A DNA stretch of 64,000 nucleotides from Lineus longissimus (Eukaryota > Nemertea > Pilidiophora > Heteronemertea > Lineidae): assembly GCF_910592395.1 (NCBI RefSeq), contig NC_088316.1, positions 5,210,001-5,274,000 of the forward strand. The letters run 5' to 3'. How positions within the stretch are numbered: the first letter of the stretch is position 1; each line of letters opens with the position of its first letter. The translations under genes and the position numbers were made by a program. Shown here piece by piece: positions 1 to 11,400 of this stretch. The notes beneath the pieces are model-generated. The model did no database searches. It worked only from the letters and a program-made list of their open reading frames with translations, and had not been told where the DNA came from.

Positions 1-314
1 ACCGGTGGCGCGCCCAGAAAGTCGTGTTCTCCTGCTGGAAGGTGTCCACAGAAGGGCTTGTAGAGCGGACACGCGGTCATCCGGGTTTTGCTCGGCGGCG
101 GCATAGATCAACCGGAGTGAACCCGGAGGGGCCCCATAGGTCCATTCCACAAATGTATCCAAAATTGTTGCACATTGGTGACCAGAGTTTCCATCGATGG
201 AAACTGCTGGATCATTGATAGCGCTATACGGCTTAAAGGAAAACTCCCAAGGATGCATCCCAGCAGGAGTGGCAGTTCGAGCGTAGCTACGAGTACCACC
301 CACTCCTCTTGATC
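1..314 (-). CDS. possible internal exon, cut by the left edge
   Basis: On the minus strand an intron-like acceptor (pyrimidine-poor, ending TTTTCAG at 315-317) is followed by an open frame of about 104 codons that stays open to the window edge. It begins near a GVGGTRSYARTATPAG stretch and contains NDPAVSIDGNSGHQCA. The composition looks protein-like, but I do not recognise a family. Another minus frame is also open over 108-422, so the frame choice is uncertain. It could equally be an old repeat-derived piece. A neighbouring exon to the left would be needed to settle it. Confidence 0.25.
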
Positions 315-746
315 CTGAAAAGTGTCCATCAGTCGCATCAGAGACCCTCGGTCAAACCATTTCGAGACTCCGTGTACCCTCCTTTTTTTTCTTATAAATT
401 GCAAACAAACGCAAAAATCCATACTTATAGCTCCAATAGTATCGTAATAAATATTCTTACATCGTCTTCTACTGCAGTGAAAATATCCCCGTAGGGGCCA
501 CCATGTCGTAATTCGCTAACGGGTCCTTGTTCTCCCTCGGAACGATAGAAGATCCGAGGTGAACATCAGTAGCAATATATACTCTTGACGTCAATCTTCC
601 GATATCAAGGTCACTTTAATAGACGAATCGGGAATTGAGTCGGTACACCAGGCCTCGATTCCGATCCGTTCGCCTAGCTATCGCTCTCCATACTGCCTTT
701 TAACTTACATGGCAATATTGCAAATCGCCCAGGCCAACCTGATAAA
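315..746. other. no gene seen
   Basis: Unique-looking AT-moderate sequence between a doubtful exon and the first repeat arm. I see no coding signal, RNA gene or clear repeat here. Confidence 0.4.
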
Positions 747-1253
747 CAGGCAGGCGGTATTTGCACCACGCCACCACGGGCACCACGCCACCACGGGCAC
801 CACGCCACCACCACGCCACCACGCGAACAGGCGGAGCGATCATAATGACGATATCAAAATAGCGGTCGATTCATTGGATCATGGTTTCTTGGAACAATTA
901 TAGATGGCGTTGGCTGCTATCCTAGCTTCTCTGATGCCCGTTCTTGGGATTATTGGAATAAAGGCGTACGCCAACTACGGAAATACGTACTCAATTACCG
1001 TTTAGTAACTAGACCTACTCCAACTGACGACTGACCTGCAAAAACCATACGAGTACGAGTGGGTTATATAGTCTCCCTTTAAAGGGGTGGCCGTTCGTTT
1101 GGGTGGGGTGGGTTGGGGTGGGGGGGAGGAGTTAGATTTATCACTCACTCGAACACGTGTGCATAGTTTCAACATACTGTTGTGTGAGAGACCCTTATTG
1201 GCGACTTTGTGTAACTTTATCTTGCCTACCTAGCTGTTGCCTATAGTTTACTA

Positions 1254-1467
1254 TTAAAGGGGGACTATGTAGGAGCAGGGGGTCAAATTGGCCAACTTTA
1301 GCTTATAAATAGAGTAAGGGCATTAGGTCTTATTTGATTCATCACTGAATGTATCCCTGTTACTGGCGTGACTAGGTTAGGACAAACTGTGAGAGGTGAG
1401 AGACTCACTGGCTACTTTGTGTAACTTTATGTTGCCTACCAAGATGCTGCCTATAGTGCCCCTTTAA
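1254..1467. mobile_element. MITE of a dispersed TTAAAGGGG family, 214 bp
   Basis: The ends are inverted repeats: TTAAAGGGGGACTAT on the left, and a right end whose reverse complement reads TTAAAGGGGCACTATAGGC. A 216-bp relative sits at 22631-22846. Half-copies lie just upstream (about 1170-1253) and at 2165-2300. All share a core like GAGAGACYCWTTGGC and the phrase GTAACTTTAT.TTGCCTACC. There is no coding capacity, so this is a non-autonomous DNA element; the TTAA ends would suit a TTAA-targeting family. Confidence 0.6.
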
Positions 1468-1719
1468 TGGACATGTCTCGAATCTTATGCATTCTTTAGG
1501 GAAGGTGAATCACTGGGCTTCCCAAGCCAACAAGCTTGGGAATTCTTCTTCTTATCTTCAATATTGTGATCATTATTATACATTGTATATTATTATTATA
1601 ATCGACGCGCCCGCCTGACCTTTGAAGACTATACTGACTTTCAAATGACTGTAATACGTCTACGATGTATAAGCCTGGCCCATATTGCTATTAATGAAAT
1701 CCCATCAAACAATAGAACA

Positions 1720-2104
1720 GGGCCCGGTTGTTCAAAAGAATTTCATTGATGTTAAGTTAAATATCAACGTTAAATTCCTTAACTTGGCGTTAGCTAACTT
1801 GGCGTTAAATTTGGGTTGTTCAAAACAACGTTAGGGTAAACTAACGCTAATGTTAGTAAATATTGAATATTGGTTCACTGATGTTAGTTGCCATGGTAGG
1901 TATAGGTAATCAAGTTAAAGATAACGTTAGATTTAACTTAGGGTTTTAGGTAAGTTAAATCTAACGTTAAAGATAACGCCAATGTTAGGCTAATATTGTT
2001 TGAACAACTCAAAATAAAACTTGACGTTATCTTAACGCCAAGTCAGGAATTTTAACGTTAAGTTATCTTTAAAAATGTATTTCTTCTTTTGAACAACCGG
2101 GCCC
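1720..2104. mobile_element. foldback MITE, 385 bp
   Basis: The element starts GGGCCCGGTTGTTCAAAAGAA and ends with the exact reverse complement (about 21 bp) at 2084-2104. The interior is made of repeated AACGTTA and TTAACGTTA palindromic words, so most of the element could fold on itself. There is no open frame. A clear target-site duplication could not be picked out by eye. Confidence 0.75.
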
Positions 2105-2164
2105 AGGACTTTTAAATAGTGGACTATATTTACTTTCACACCAGTGTCACAGTCTTCATAGTGT

Positions 2165-2300
2165 TTAAAGGGACGCTATAGGCAGCAGCTATGTAGGCAA
2201 AATAAAGTTACACGAAGTAGCCAATAGGGGTCTCTCACCTCTCACAGGACGTCGAAACTGTTCACACATGAGACAATACACCTATAGGCAAGATGAGCCC
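2165..2300. mobile_element. partial copy of the TTAAAGGGG MITE family
   Basis: TTAAAGGGACGCTATAGGCAGC followed by AAAGTTACACGAAGTAGCC and GGTCTCTCACCTCTCAC is the inverted counterpart of the half-copies at 1170-1253 and 1375-1467. The far end is lost. Confidence 0.5.
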
Positions 2301-2947
2301 GTCAGGTATTTGAAATCACTGAACCATTGTCGAACAATAGGGCGGGACCTTTAAAACAGGTCACAATATTTACTTTCACATCAGTGTACCAAATAGGCCT
2401 TCAATGCATAAGCGTACATGACGTACAGGACCTTTACCGGGGACAAGTCTCTGTACAACACGAATTCGCAATAATAGGTCTCCGATCTATACTTTCTCCG
2501 CAGTGACAGTATTGTGATAACAATAATGGTGTGATAAGATCTCTCATGACAAACGGTTGGACACGGATGTATAGCGGCTTAATAATAGCCCTGCTTTTTG
2601 CGACTGCCATTTACAAGTAATAAATACTCGTAAATCCCGTCAGGCAACAACGCAGTATACCAACATGCCATCTATAATTGGTAGGTGTAACCACAACTCT
2701 CAAGTGTCTGTGGTCTGATGGTCTGTTTTGATATCGTCATTATGATCGCTCCGCCTGTTCGCGTGGTGGCGTGGTGGTCGCGTGGTGCCCGTGGTGGCGT
2801 GGTGCAAATACCGCCTGCCTGATAAACAATATCATTCGATATTCAAAGTCTACGTTATCAAACCTTACACAGGTCAAAATGCAGGTCTCGGTGATATAAT
2901 GATTAAGGCCTATGATCACTTCTTATCAGAGCTGGGCTCTACAACAT

Positions 2948-3540
2948 TATCACTACCTTGTAACACAGACGCAAAAAACCGTCCAGTCATTGCCATATGA
3001 TGTAGTCCTTATCAGGTTACACATCTTATCACTACCTTGTAATACAGACGGAAAAAACCCTCCAGTCGTTGCCATGGGATGGAGTCCTTATCAGGTTACA
3101 CATCTTATCACTACCTTGTAATACAGACGAAAAAAAACCGTCCAGTCATTGCCATAGGATGTTGTTCTTATCAGGTTACACATCTTACCACTACCTTGCC
3201 ATACAAACGGGAAAAACCGTCCAGTCATTGCCATAGGATGTAGTCCTTATCAGGTTACACATCTTACCACTACCTTGTAATACAGACGGAAAAACCGTCC
3301 AGTCATTGCCATAGGATGTAGTCCTTACCAGGTTACACATCTTATCACCACCTTGCCATACAGAAGGGAAAAACCGTCCAGTCATTGCCATAGGACGTAG
3401 TCCTCATCAGGTTACACATCTTATCACTACCTTGCCATATTAACGGAAAGAACCGTCCAGTGGTTGTTGGATCATTGCGATAGGACGTAGTCCTCATCTC
3501 TGCACACAGGAAAAACCGTCCAGTTGGTATATGATCAATT
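2948..3540. repeat. minisatellite, about 78-80 bp unit, 7 or more copies
   Basis: The phrase CTTATCACTACCTTG recurs at about 2947, 3027, 3103, 3182, 3262, 3340 and 3420. Each copy is followed by ACGGAAAAAACCGTCCAGTC, TTGCCATAGGATG and GTCCTTATCAGGTTACACAT. Spacing is 76-80 bp. Copies differ by scattered substitutions, and the array decays into shorter fragments up to about 3660. Short open frames here are by-products of the repeat. Confidence 0.9.
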
Positions 3541-3660
3541 GTCCTAGGTTGTACGTAGTCCTCGTGAGGTTACGCATTTACACTACCCTGCTCTCTCTCG
3601 TCCTCATGAGGGTGCGCAGTTACCACTCACGACCCTGCTCTACAGACAGGAAGAATGGTT

Positions 3661-5460
3661 GTGAAAAAAATCGTTAAGAAGTATCCCCTGTGTGGTTTCT
3701 TCAGTCTCCCCTAACATCGACACTCCAAGTACAGATAATCTCAGGTCATGATACGCTGACCATGGGCTATCCTTGAACACTCGCGTAAGAGCAGCGGGCT
3801 CTTTAGGGTTTTAATGCAGTCTCCAACCATGGAGGTATCTTAATAATACCTCCATGCTCCAACCACTCACATCGATTTGGCGCAAACAATATGATGAAAA
3901 CACCAGAGAAGTCTATGCACCTATTGCAAGGTTAATTAGATCAAGCTTAACATGCACAATATGCTAACAAAATTAATTGAACCAATGCAATAGCAAACTG
4001 TGCATTTACATGTATCAACCCCCCCCCCCCGAAAAAAATACGAGTTATATAGTTTACGGTATAGAGTTGGGCGTGGTCATTTTCATCCTGAGGTCAGGCT
4101 TTTCTACTCCTACATCATATACAAAAATAAAATATCGATAGGCGGAGTATATTGAAAAGCTCTAGTTATGCCAGAATGTGTCATTTTGAAAAGGGGTGAA
4201 GCTGCACAAGGTAGTTTTTGGTGAATACGTCGGCACAACTTTTCTTCAGGCTTCGATGTGCTGAATACGACCAGGCAATGCTAGGGGGTTGCTAAACATA
4301 ATTCATATATCCATTTTAATACTTGACGTTGTTGACCCTTTTTTATAGGGTCAAAATAAGGGTCAGAGGTTGTTGAAGTTTATAACGGGTCAAAATAGAG
4401 TCCGAGGTCAATTAGTCCCGAAGATTGTTTTTTAAGAAATTTTGCCATTTTCGAAACGAATAAAACAAAACATTGTCGCAAAAGTGAGATTTTGGAGTTT
4501 TTATTTTCGAATTAAAGGCGTGGGACTTTGTTGGCAAAAAGCTCGTTCTTTCGGAAATGGCTCGGTTTTCTGATAAAGCTATATGTACAATAATACTGGA
4601 TGTGATCCTCTTTCTCGCTTTACCATAACTGCTTGTGTTTGTTAACTCTTTAAACCCAATGTTTAAAAGGGCAATCGATCCTTTCCCACTTATCACCCAT
4701 TTGACATATTGATGGTGTCATCATAATATCCAAGATGGCGGCCAAAATGGCCACTGCAACCAATCTCACGACCTTTTTAGACCATGTATTATTATTAGTT
4801 CTGATGACATTAGATTATCGCATTATACTCCTAGGTTGCCACCCAGGTAGCCTAACTACGACTGTATCTTGTCATCCGCCATCTTTATTTTATTAGGCAT
4901 ATATAGAGGTGCAGTTGATCACGGAGGTCAAGATTGAACACTTGCTAGAATAACAGTTTAGATTAACGCAATTTCCCAAGTTGAATGGTGACCGACAAGT
5001 TTCTTACGCATGGTGGTAATGGGAACATTTCTGTGTGTCTGAACCTAGATTGCACCAACGAAACAACCAATATAGGCAGTATCATTGGTTATGAGCAAGC
5101 TCTAGTGGCTTAAGAATAACAAGACCAACAAGATGGTTGACATCGGGGCCTCAATCATGCAGTGGGCTTGTAGTCGTTCGACATCAATATGATGCCGAAA
5201 CCCACAGCAACCATGTTTCCATTAACATTGACAATATTAGGTAACAGATGGTTACAACACAGCTGTGTAACTTTGAAGTCATAAGATTCACCACCTTAAC
5301 CAGACCAGGTCGCAAGTTATCGCAATTTGATGACGCAATGGCCATTTTGGTGGCCATCTTGGATATTATGGCGAAGATACAACAGCTCATATTCCTCAAG
5401 GCCGACACGTTGTCAACAACCAGTTTCGAAATGTCTTAGACGCCCAATTAGAGCTCAATT
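3661..5460. other. intergenic sequence downstream of the MATE gene
   Basis: No coding signal beyond spurious short frames. It holds a small palindrome at 3828-3858, a C-run at 4019-4030, and ordinary AT-rich sequence up to the MATE stop codon. It presumably includes the 3' untranslated part of that gene, but I could not fix a polyadenylation site. Confidence 0.4.
3828..3858. repeat. CATGGAGGTAT palindrome
   Basis: CATGGAGGTAT, a short loop, then ATACCTCCATG. The same word builds the perfect palindrome at 39382-39419, so the two probably come from one short element family. Confidence 0.5.
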
Positions 5461-8400
5461 TTAAACAACACTGCTGTTGCACAATGGAAGGGAAATATTC
5501 AGCGCAGTGATATTTCGCCCAAAGGTCGTCCCATTTATAGGGTAGGTCTGGTTAGAGTCCGGGGAAATGCACAGAACTGAGGCATCAATAATTGTTTCAT
5601 GGTCAAACGTAAAAGTAAATCTACAGAATAATCCAATGAATAGAATGACAAAGCAAGTAAGAATCGCCAGTCCGCGCCGGAATATCAATTCGTGGGGTGC
5701 TAACTTTTTTGGTGCAAGCTGAGTAAGTTTCGCAATATCCGGCTGGCTTGTATCGTATTCGCCCGTAAAGTGGCGCTGTCTTAGAATCGGTGTCTGCTTC
5801 GGAACATCTGATATAAGCGCTGAAATTGAATAAAGACTCTGAATCAGATTTTGAACTCGTATCATGTCTATAAAATGCATAGCATTTTAATATCCTAACC
5901 CAAAATTAAAGTCTATGCGTATTAACCCATTCGTTGCCGCCAATATCATCGACAACATAGATTATAAAAACATGAAAATGTACCTTATCTTAGGAACCCC
6001 CCCCCCAAAAAAACATTCGCAGGCCTTCTTTCAAAGACATTGTTTTGCTTTTCCGAACTTTTAAAGTCTTAGTCCTCATCGTTCTTGATGTTATGAACGC
6101 AAAGATAAAAAAAATAAAGAAATAGCTGGGTCAAAAAAGTAGCGAATGCTAAAACAATAAAACTACGTCGAAGATATAACATACAAGCTGATTCTCGCCT
6201 TTTCATCTAACCGTATTGATAAAACAGGATGTTAAGGGATCCCTGCGTTATGTTTGTGAATTTGTCTTCAAAATACCTTTTTGCGACAATGAAATATAAT
6301 GCGTTTCATATCATACGTTTTACCATAATCACTATGCGTATATTTGTTCAAAAATGTGTAAAAACTTACCAGTAGTTTCACTATCTTCATACAAGAATTC
6401 CTTTGTTTGAGTGGGCGCAGATTTGCTCTTCAACCCTGCTCTTATTTGTGCCTGAAAAAGGAATACTTTCCCAGTATAGATTGTTAGGTAAAGTAAGGTA
6501 GTACAGTATGGCCCTTGATACATTTGTGCGCATTTTTGTGTACTGCCATAGCAGCGAACACTGTCGGAGCTCTAACTTTACCGTGGCTATAATTTTACCA
6601 CTTTAACCTTATACGCACGTAGCGTTAACTAGTATTTGCTCTTGTTAGTTTAGGTCTATCGCCCCCATGAAAGATGTTTTGTGAGGAGTAAAAATATCAC
6701 TTCAGTGGGGGCTACTGGTGTTTGGATTACAGATCATGTATGACTTCATTTTATGTCGACTGTGTTCCCCTCAAACGTCGGTCACGGAGAGAGTTCCAAA
6801 GAAAATCGGTGCATCCTTTCAAGCTATGGAGAGCCAGCAATTAGGGATGTATATCTATATGTATCACTTTTAGTTCTCGAGTTTTTACAAAAAAGTGTAC
6901 AGAAATAAAACATTCCATCGGACCAACCACATGTAAAGTATGGTTCATGTACAATATAAAGAAAACTTCACGGGTATGGCTGGCGCGAGTGGACAGAATT
7001 GGCGCGAGTGGACGATATTCAGATTTCTGTCCACTCGCGCCAGCCATACACGAGTGGCTGCAGATGCGAGTATCCAGATCGCACGAGATGATACTCCCCG
7101 GCCTGAAAGCTCGAGACCGCGCCGGATCATAGCACATGGTCTATGATGAAATTATAACCCGTACCGTGTAGAAAACAGCAGGCAGTGCGCATCAATGATG
7201 ACATAGCCTATGTAAATGTATATACATGGGCTATAGTTGTATCGCCGAACCTTTCATGTATCTATCCATTTGCAATTCTTTAATAGTTGTATGTCCATGT
7301 ACGGTGTTTGAAGAGGAGTATGCCGTCTAGATAAAAAACGACAGTGTAACATTTTAGAGCGTTTCGAATTCCGTTGCTGAGTGTTTCCCCTCATAATTTG
7401 GGAATGCTAAAGGATATATTGACGCGCTCTATGTTTCCTCCTATTGAAAAAATCATAGCTAGTCTCTCTCCCTGTCTCTTGTCTCATGTATGAACACTGA
7501 AATATGGGGAACAGCAGCAGATGTATGAAGTTTACGGCGTGCCTGATCGAGAATGTGGCTCTGCGATGTATTTGAAGTTCTATAATCTGTTTGTGCTCAT
7601 TTTAGGATATACACGCGTCTTAGTATCTGAAGCGACCCCAACAAGCTGGGGAACTCCGTAATTATCATAATAAGCAGCCGCCTTCGGGCCTTCTTTTTGA
7701 TATTTCGTACCTTTTCTGCTTCTCCTTCCCAATCTGTCCTCATCACTACCACGAAAAAGGCTATCGACTGTAGAACCATAGAACAGGTGACGCCCCACCA
7801 AAACCCCGCCGTCCCGAGGTCAGTCATCAACATCAGTGAAATCCCTACCGGCAGGCCTACTATGTACATCCCAACGAAGATTATTAGAGCTGCCGTGCCC
7901 TGTCGCCCACATCCGCGAAGAATTCCTGATGAGGAACCCTGAAATGGATACCAACCGTCAATTTAGGCCTTATACTGTCAATCTAGGCCATAAACACCGC
8001 GACTGTAAATCTAGGCAACGCTTATTGTCCATGTAGGCCTACGTATCAATGGTTTCGATTTATTAACCAAATAGAGGTGTGTTTGACATGTACGTTGTTC
8101 ATTCGCGAAGAAACCAATAAAACAGGTACAATGTACATGAACCATAATAGTCAGGGATTTTAGCCAAGTGAAGTGAACCAAAAGCAATCTTCAACACAGA
8201 ACACATGATTTTCGATTTGTGCCATGCCCCCCCCCCCCTTCAAAATGAAAGACTGCGTGTACTAATACTTCCATCACACGTTGACCCAAAGCACTAGTAC
8301 CGGTGGATGGAGAATTTTTTGCGAGAAGAAATATTGGACCAAAATATTTATACAATTTTTACGTTAATGCCAATTTATTCCCGGCCGTACTCATAGTTCC

Positions 8401-11400
8401 ATAGCCAACACAGTTTTGCGAAGAATAATCGGGAGTCTTTCGATTACAGTTGTTCCGATCACGGCTCTGAGGCTTTTTTTAGAATCTCAAAAGCAACAAG
8501 AGGTTTTTCATTTTACCAAAAAAACCTCTACGGGGTGAATATTTGTGTTGACCGAGAAAACTTTAAAGGTTTTTTCAAAAGCTCAAAAACCTTTACTTCC
8601 AAGAGCTATAACTACTGCATGAACTGTACTGAGATAACATCGATATTTTCTGTAGCAATTTCATATTGCATCCAATTATAATATTGGTACCAGCTCTTTG
8701 AGTCAAAGTACATTGTATTGTGCGTTTTCTGGGGTTTCTTTTGCAACCCTGTAGAGCAAAACAGTGCAAAGCGATGTGCTCTCTGTCTTGTCTAATTACA
8801 CAGCGGCTTAACCTGCAATTTGAACTTACACACATTTGATCGAATGCAGTATACAATGCAAGGATTGGGATCATATCTGAAGATAGTTTGATGATCTCGC
8901 TGAAAGAAAAAGAAGAAAAACTCAATTAAAGCGAGCGCTACGCGAATAATAAATAGCTTGCGGTGAACGAGACCAGCGATTGATTTCTTCGCGTGAGGAA
9001 CACTAGGATGACCTTACGCCAAGCTCAAATCTACCACAAGCCGCAAATGCAGACAATGGCATCTGGACTTTGCCCAATCTGTACTTTGCCCAAAACTTTC
9101 TATTGTTGAAATAAATTGAATTGAAATTTACGTTTTCAACACCAAAATCCAAAAAAATGCTCTAATGCGGTACATGCAAAACATCGTCTGAACAAGTGGG
9201 TTTTTAAACCAGCTGACAACAGTAAAGCCCGCAGCACACTAGCCGCCAACTTTGGCGACAAGAAGCGTTTAGCTGACGCCTCTCGACGCCGAAGTTGGCG
9301 GCCAGTGGATCCCGGTCCGAGCACACCTGCCCAGAATCGGTGTCCAGTAGCGTATTTTCCGCCACTTTAGGCTGCCATTTTGAAATCATGTGACATCAAG
9401 GCCTCGCCGCCGACGCCAATTCAGGCGGCAATCCGTAGCACACCTGGCTTCTTCTTGCGTTCAAACGCGGCGACACGCGTCAAAAATCAAACATGTTAGA
9501 TATTTGGCGTTTAGTTGCGGCAAGTGGCGGCAAGTCGCGTTCGCCGACGCCGTTCGTAGCAGACTAGGGATTTTTCAGGCGTTCAGGACTCTTGCGGCAA
9601 AAAACGCCTGTGAACGCCGAAGCTGGCGGCTAGTGAGCTACGGGCTTTAGTCTTCGCATCTAGTGTCAACGAAAAGCTCATTCAAAAGCCGATGCACCGT
9701 ACGTCTCCAGGCCATACACTGTGATCCCAGGGCAACTCCTTCGTCCTCCGGCATGGTCGCAGGATGGGGAGAAGTTCGGATATATGTAAGCTGGAGCAAG
9801 TTGTTACGCGAGCGTTACGCGAATAATTAATAGCTTGCGAATAATAAAGAGCTTACGCAAGTTGTTCCTTAAAATTTCTTCTTGTACTTACGGGCTGTTC
9901 GAAAATGCAAGTGGGATGACATCTTTCAGGCTTAGAAGTACGATCACAACGACCACAGACTGCATAACTACAGAAAAAGTGAGCAGATTCTAAAGCTTTA
10001 GGCGAACACATAAACGTATGCGAGATGGCAATCCTCTATGAAATGAACTATGACCACACATTGCCACCATCTCGACCACCGAGGTTTTTGCATCTTATCA
10101 AGATATCACCGGCTGCGTTCAATGGAGCATAAGCTCTTACTTAAGGTTCAGGATACATTGCCACTGGCGCCAACAAAATAAAATGGCAGTTTTTTTCTTA
10201 AAGCTTAAGAGCGAAAAATGCTTCAAATACCTACTGCACTGCCCTTATAGGAAATACATTCCAATGGCCCAATTCTATGTTGTATAGGGTGGATAAGTGC
10301 ACATATCAATACCAACGGGGTACAGCCTATTGAAAAACAACCGATTCGCATTGAAATACCCGTTCGTAACAAAAGAGTGTTGAGGGCTTGGCTGGCATAT
10401 TCAGATACGGTCTTAGATCGGCGAGTCTGAGTATAATCATTCACCTTTTCTTAAGAAAATCATACACTGGTCTAGCTTTTACATTAGGCTGAGTTCACAT
10501 AGAAGTATAAAGCATACGGTATTCGCTCTACGCTATTCGGCATTCGCTATTCGCTATACGGGCACGGCGAGACACATAGGGTAGCACGCGCGCGCTACTA
10601 AGACTTTTGGCGCCGATCAAATGGACACCTCGGACGAAGAAGTGTTAGCTCTACTCCTTCTAACCGAGGCTGAGGAGGCACATGGACAAAAAAAAGAAAG
10701 AACGGAATGGGTACGACAGCACTTCAAAATGCGACATCCGAACAGTACGTTATACGCTGCACGGAAATCGAACGCGCACGATTCCCACTATACTAGGCTA
10801 TACTATACGCAGGTTTTCAGCCTTTTCGAATAGTGCCCTCTTATGTGACCCGGTATCATGAAATGACCTTGTTCGATTTAAGCTATCTTTGCCCTGCAAA
10901 ACGTGCACCGTATACCCGAATAGTGTACCCCTGTGTGAACTTAGCCTTTGGATGACCTGTATACTTACGGACAATCATGTAAATGGCCTTGACTGCTCTC
11001 TTTGCATGCAGTGGTTTATTTGCCCCAAGGAGTTGCCCAACTCGAATGTTTCCTCCAATGCCCGTACCTATAGCAAACTGGAATATTCAATGTGAGATAC
11101 ATCTAAATAGTCAGGTGATGATTCTGAGATTGGGCGATAAGTTTGAATAAAGACTAGTAAATGATTTTACTATACTTACAATGCTTTTGCACAGAAAGGC
11201 CAAGTGTAAATGTACATGGAGTTTTAGATGAAAGCATTTGCTTGTCTTTATTCATAGCAACCATTGTTTCTTCCACAATGTATTAAACATGATCCTGTCT
11301 GACAGGACCTATAGGCGCGTTGAACTACACCTTTATGTCCTCGTTATGCATGTTCCAGGCTACTTTCCCTTTTTGGTGATTTTTTTGGACTTTCGGCCAA

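Larger units (their letters stand above)
747..2821. repeat. long inverted-repeat arms flanking 1.9 kb
   Basis: The stretch 747-859 (CAGGCAGGCGGTATTTG to ATGACGATATCAAAA) reappears as its reverse complement at 2726-2821. Both arms carry a GC-rich block of CCACCACGGGCA-type short tandem units. The left arm has about one more unit (roughly 17 bp), which explains the length difference (113 against 96 bp). The interval between them holds several other small repeats. The pair may be the ends of one larger element, or two copies of a short repeat inserted in opposite directions; no target-site duplication is evident. Confidence 0.6.

Noticed and set aside
2782-3391. Short frames repeating the same peptide
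   Set aside because: They are translations of the 80-bp minisatellite.
9136-9650. Several overlapping open frames on both strands
   Set aside because: They lie inside the GC-rich MITE at 9223-9649. Frames stay open because GCC/GGC words avoid stops; no domain or splice logic is present.
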